Assembly: GCF_003112555.1 (NCBI RefSeq) | Contig: NZ_BEWB01000003.1 | Span: forward strand, 558,001 to 622,000 | DNA: 64,000 bases | Reading direction: 5' to 3' | From: Streptomyces coelicoflavus | GTDB taxonomy: Bacteria; Actinomycetota; Actinomycetes; Streptomycetales; Streptomycetaceae | In this document: positions 61,544 through 64,000 of the stretch, in pieces | Layout of the letters: the number at the start of each line of letters is the position of its first letter | Position numbering within the stretch: position 1 is the first letter of the stretch | Translations under genes and position numbers: made by a program | Notes under the pieces: generated by a model | The model's database searches: none | Told to the model about the DNA's origin: nothing | Seen by the model: the letters and a program-made list of their open reading frames with translations, nothing else

Positions 61544-64000
61544 GTGGCGAGAAGCACCCGCACAGTCGATGACATTCTGCCGCTCTCCCCGCTCCAGAGC
61601 GGCCTGTTGTTCCACAGCGTGTTCGACAGCTCCGGCGGTTCCGACGCCTCCGGCGGCTCCGACGGGGCGAGCCCGGACATCTACACCGTCCAGTCGACCT
61701 TCCACCTGGCCGGCCCGCTCGACGCGGGCCGCGCCCGGGCGGCCGCCGAGGCGCTGCTGCGCCGGCACGCGAGCCTGCGGGTCGCCTTCCGCCAGCGCAA
61801 GGACGGGGAGTGGGTGCAGATCGTCGCGGCCCGGTACAAGCTGCCGTGGACCGAGACCGACCTGTCCCACCTCCCCGCGGAGCAGGCGGACAGCGAGGCG
61901 CGGGCGGCCACGCTCGCCGACCGCGAGCGGCGCTTCGACACCGGCCGGCCGCCGCTGATCCGCTTCATGCTGATCCGGACCGGCGCCGAGAGCCACCGCC
62001 TCGTGCTTACCATCCACCACACGGTGCTCGACGGCTGGTCCCTGCCGACGCTCCTGAAGGAGTACCACGCGCTGTACCTGTCGGGCGGCGACGCCCGCGA
62101 CCTGCCCGCGGTGGCCCCCTACCGGGACTACCTGACCTGGCTGTCCCGCCAGGACGCCGACGCGTCGCGGGCCGCCTGGGACACCATGCTCGACGGCCTG
62201 ACGGCGCCCAGCCTGGTGGCCGGCACCGCCGAGCACACCCCGCGGGACCCCGGACGCCACGAGTTCGGGCTCACCGAGGAGCAGACCCGGGCCCTGACGG
62301 CCCGGGCCCGCTCGGCGGGCGTCACCGTCAACACCGTGGTGCAGGCCGCCTGGTCGCTGGTGCTGGCCGGCCTGACCGGCGGCGACGACGTGGTCTTCGG
62401 CGTCACCGTCAACGGCCGCCCGGCCGAGCTGCCCGGCATCGAGTCCATGGTCGGCCTGTTCATCAACACCCTGCCGCTGCGCGTCCGGCTGCGCCCGGAG
62501 CAGACCGCGGGCGAACTCCTCGGCGCGGTGCACCACGCGCAGGCCGAGCTGATCGCCCACCAGTACCTGGGCCTGTCCGAGGTGCAGCACCGCACCGGAC
62601 TCGGCCCGCTCTTCGACACGTCCGTCGTCTTCGAGAACTTCCCGTTCGACTCCGCCCCGGCCGTCTCCGACGACGGCGACCCGCTGCGGGTGGTGGGCGC
62701 CGAGAGCCACTCCGCCAACCACTTCCCGCTCAGCCTCGTCGGCATGCCGCAGGACGCCCTGCGCTTCAAGCTCTTCCACCAGCGCGACCTGTTCGACGAC
62801 ACCGCCGCCGCGGCCGTCGCCGACCGCTTCCTCGGCCTGCTCGACACCCTGGTGCGCGACCCCGGGCAGCCCCTCGGCCGCATCGACGTGATCGGCGCGG
62901 ACGCGACCGCCCGCGCGCTCACCGACGCGGCCGGGCCCGCCGGCCCCGCGGCCGGCGACACCCGGCCGCCCGCACTGCCCGAGCTGTTCACCGCCCAGGC
63001 CGCCGCCACCCCCGACGCCCCCGCCGTGCGCGCCGGCGACCAGGTGCTCACGTACCGCGAACTCGACGCGCGCGCCAGCCACGTCGCCCGCACGCTCGTC
63101 GAACGCGGGGTGCGCGCCGGCAGCACGGTCGCCGTGCTGCTGCCGCGCGGCATCGACCTCGTGGTGGCGCTGCTCGGCGTCGCCAAGTCCGGCGGGGCGT
63201 ACGTACCGCTGGACCCCGGGCACCCGGCCGAGCGCATCGCCGCGGTGCTCGCCGACGCCGACCCGGTGCTCGCGCTGACCGCACCGGGCCTCGACCTGCC
63301 GGGCACCCGGACGCTCGAGGTCACCGGCGAGGAGGCCGCCTCCTTCACCGCGGCCCCGCACCCGCACGACCCGGCCTACCTGATCTTCACCTCCGGCTCC
63401 ACCGGCCGCCCCAAGGGCGTGGTCGTCGAGCACGGCTCCGTGGCCGCCTACCTCGCGCGGGCCCGCGGCGCCTACCCGGACGCCGCGGGACTCACCCTCG
63501 TGCACTCGTCGGTCACCTTCGACCTCACCGTCACCGGCCTGTACACGCCGCTGGTCTCGGGCGGCTGCGCCCATCTCGCCGAACTCGAGGACGCCGTGGG
63601 CGGCCCGCGCCCCACGTTCCTCAAGGGCACGCCCAGCCACCTGGAGCTGCTCGACACCCTGCCCGGCGAGGTCTCGCCGTCCGGCACCCTCGTCCTCGGC
63701 GGCGAGGCCCTGCGCGGCGAGGCCGTGCGCGGCTGGCGCGCCGCTCACCCCGACGCCACCGTGATCAACGCGTACGGGCCCACCGAGGCGACCGTCAACT
63801 GCCTCGAGTTCCGGATCGAGCCCGGCACCGAACTCGCCGACGGCGCCGTCCCGATCGGCCGCCCCTTCGCCGGTACCCGCGCCTACGTCCTGGACGCCGC
63901 CCTGCGCCCGGTCGCCCCCGGCGTCGCCGGTGAGCTGTACATATCCGGCGTGGTCCTGGCCCGCGGCTACCTCAACCGGCCCGACCTCACCGCCGAGCGC
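61544..64000 (+). CDS. Second NRPS: C - A (Asp) ... (3' end outside window)
   Basis: A GTG at 61544-61546, two bases after the stop of the first NRPS gene and seven bases after GGGAG, opens a frame that runs to the window end (819 codons). The N-terminus (VARSTRTVDDILPLSPLQSGLLFHS) is an acceptor-type communication segment leading into a C domain with HHTVLDGWS (62017-62043), of the kind following an E domain. That matches the E-terminated partner. The A domain (from about 62960) has [11 protein letters not shown] and the code D-L-T-K-V-G-A-V-N-K, identical to module 3, hence Asp. It is cut off within the core after RGYLNRPDLTAER. Overlapping ORFs in other frames are shadows. Confidence 0.93.
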   Translation, partial: MARSTRTVDDILPLSPLQSGLLFHSVFDSSGGSDASGGSDGASPDIYTVQSTFHLAGPLDAGRARAAAEALLRRHASLRVAFRQRKDGEWVQIVAARYKLPWTETDLSHLPAEQADSEARAATLADRERRFDTGRPPLIRFMLIRTGAESHRLVLTIHHTVLDGWSLPTLLKEYHALYLSGGDARDLPAVAPYRDYLTWLSRQDADASRAAWDTMLDGLTAPSLVAGTAEHTPRDPGRHEFGLTEEQTRALTARARSAGVTVNTVVQAAWSLVLAGLTGGDDVVFGVTVNGRPAELPGIESMVGLFINTLPLRVRLRPEQTAGELLGAVHHAQAELIAHQYLGLSEVQHRTGLGPLFDTSVVFENFPFDSAPAVSDDGDPLRVVGAESHSANHFPLSLVGMPQDALRFKLFHQRDLFDDTAAAAVADRFLGLLDTLVRDPGQPLGRIDVIGADATARALTDAAGPAGPAAGDTRPPALPELFTAQAAATPDAPAVRAGDQVLTYRELDARASHVARTLVERGVRAGSTVAVLLPRGIDLVVALLGVAKSGGAYVPLDPGHPAERIAAVLADADPVLALTAPGLDLPGTRTLEVTGEEAASFTAAPHPHDPAYLIFTSGSTGRPKGVVVEHGSVAAYLARARGAYPDAAGLTLVHSSVTFDLTVTGLYTPLVSGGCAHLAELEDAVGGPRPTFLKGTPSHLELLDTLPGEVSPSGTLVLGGEALRGEAVRGWRAAHPDATVINAYGPTEATVNCLEFRIEPGTELADGAVPIGRPFAGTRAYVLDAALRPVAPGVAGELYISGVVLARGYLNRPDLTAER
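61570..64000 (+). other. NRPS module 7: C - A (Asp), incomplete
   Basis: First module of the second synthetase. The C domain spans about 61570-62890 and the A domain about 62960 onwards. Its A domain is closely similar to that of module 3 over the specificity region (shared [17 protein letters not shown] and [12 protein letters not shown] segments), pointing to a common origin. Confidence 0.85.

Noticed and set aside
61810..63933. 707-codon plus-strand ORF and smaller ORFs after 61539
   Set aside because: They lie in the wrong frames. The frame opened by the GTG at 61544 shows all C- and A-domain motifs and stays open to the window end.
40720..64000. Assignment as a daptomycin/CDA-type calcium-dependent lipopeptide cluster
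   Set aside because: The Asp codes are similar, but the order Gly-X-D-Asp-aromatic-Thr-D-X-Asp does not match those peptides and no Asp-X-Asp-Gly stretch is visible. Lipid starter genes are not in the window.

Overview
The window is high-GC DNA with the strong third-position G/C bias of a Streptomyces chromosome. The gene set fits: a bldG/apgA developmental regulator pair, a Tad-type pilus cluster, a membrane pyrophosphatase, TopA with a Lys/Ala-rich tail, and a thymidylate kinase fused to a membrane transporter. From memory, the order from the Fic-like gene to the TAP-type hydrolase is that of a conserved Streptomyces core segment. About 39 kb is core chromosome and the last 23 kb is a natural-product locus.

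Region by region. 1-677: C-terminal part of a MarP-like periplasmic serine protease. 1046-3994 (minus): a likely operon nhaA, holin-like protein, alpha/beta hydrolase. 4184-6139 (minus): acetyl-CoA synthetase, with a DasR-like operator upstream and hairpin terminators on both sides. 6449-8959 (minus): SulP transporter fused to a beta-carbonic anhydrase. 9219-10514: deacetylase-like lipoprotein. 10547-12463: a divergent pair, a CooC/ParA-like ATPase and a degenerate Fic-like protein. 12874-13731 (minus): HAD-IB phosphatase. 13800-13925: a 6C RNA. 14513-20641: tightly overlapping Ssd/TadA/TadB/TadC/DUF4244/TadE/TadE-like cluster, converging by 41 bp with a MrfA-type helicase (20601-23060, minus). 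23143-26753: bldG, apgA, hppA. 27001-39264: lipoprotein, N-methyltransferase, small membrane protein, topA, MFS-tmk fusion, holB, secreted TAP-type hydrolase.

A tRNA-Thr(CGU) gene at 39382-39455 marks the change from core to accessory DNA. It is followed by a short-chain dehydrogenase and a giant non-ribosomal peptide synthetase (NRPS) gene of about 6,940 residues. A second NRPS gene starts 2 bp after the first one stops and runs off the window end. The assembly line reads: starter C-A(Gly)-T / C-truncated A-T / C-A(Asp)-T-T-E / C-A(aromatic?)-T / C-A(Thr)-T / C-A(unknown)-T-E // C-A(Asp)... It suggests an acyl-capped peptide with D-configured residues at positions 3 and 6. Position 2 depends on a module whose adenylation domain has lost its catalytic core. 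I do not recognise the product.

The most notable signals are the C-truncated A-T module, the freshly duplicated carrier domain in module 3, and in-frame tandem repeats in NRPS linkers and across the Tad cluster. Others are the 6C RNA beside ssd, and phased operator-like repeats upstream of the carbonic-anhydrase fusion and the pyrophosphatase.
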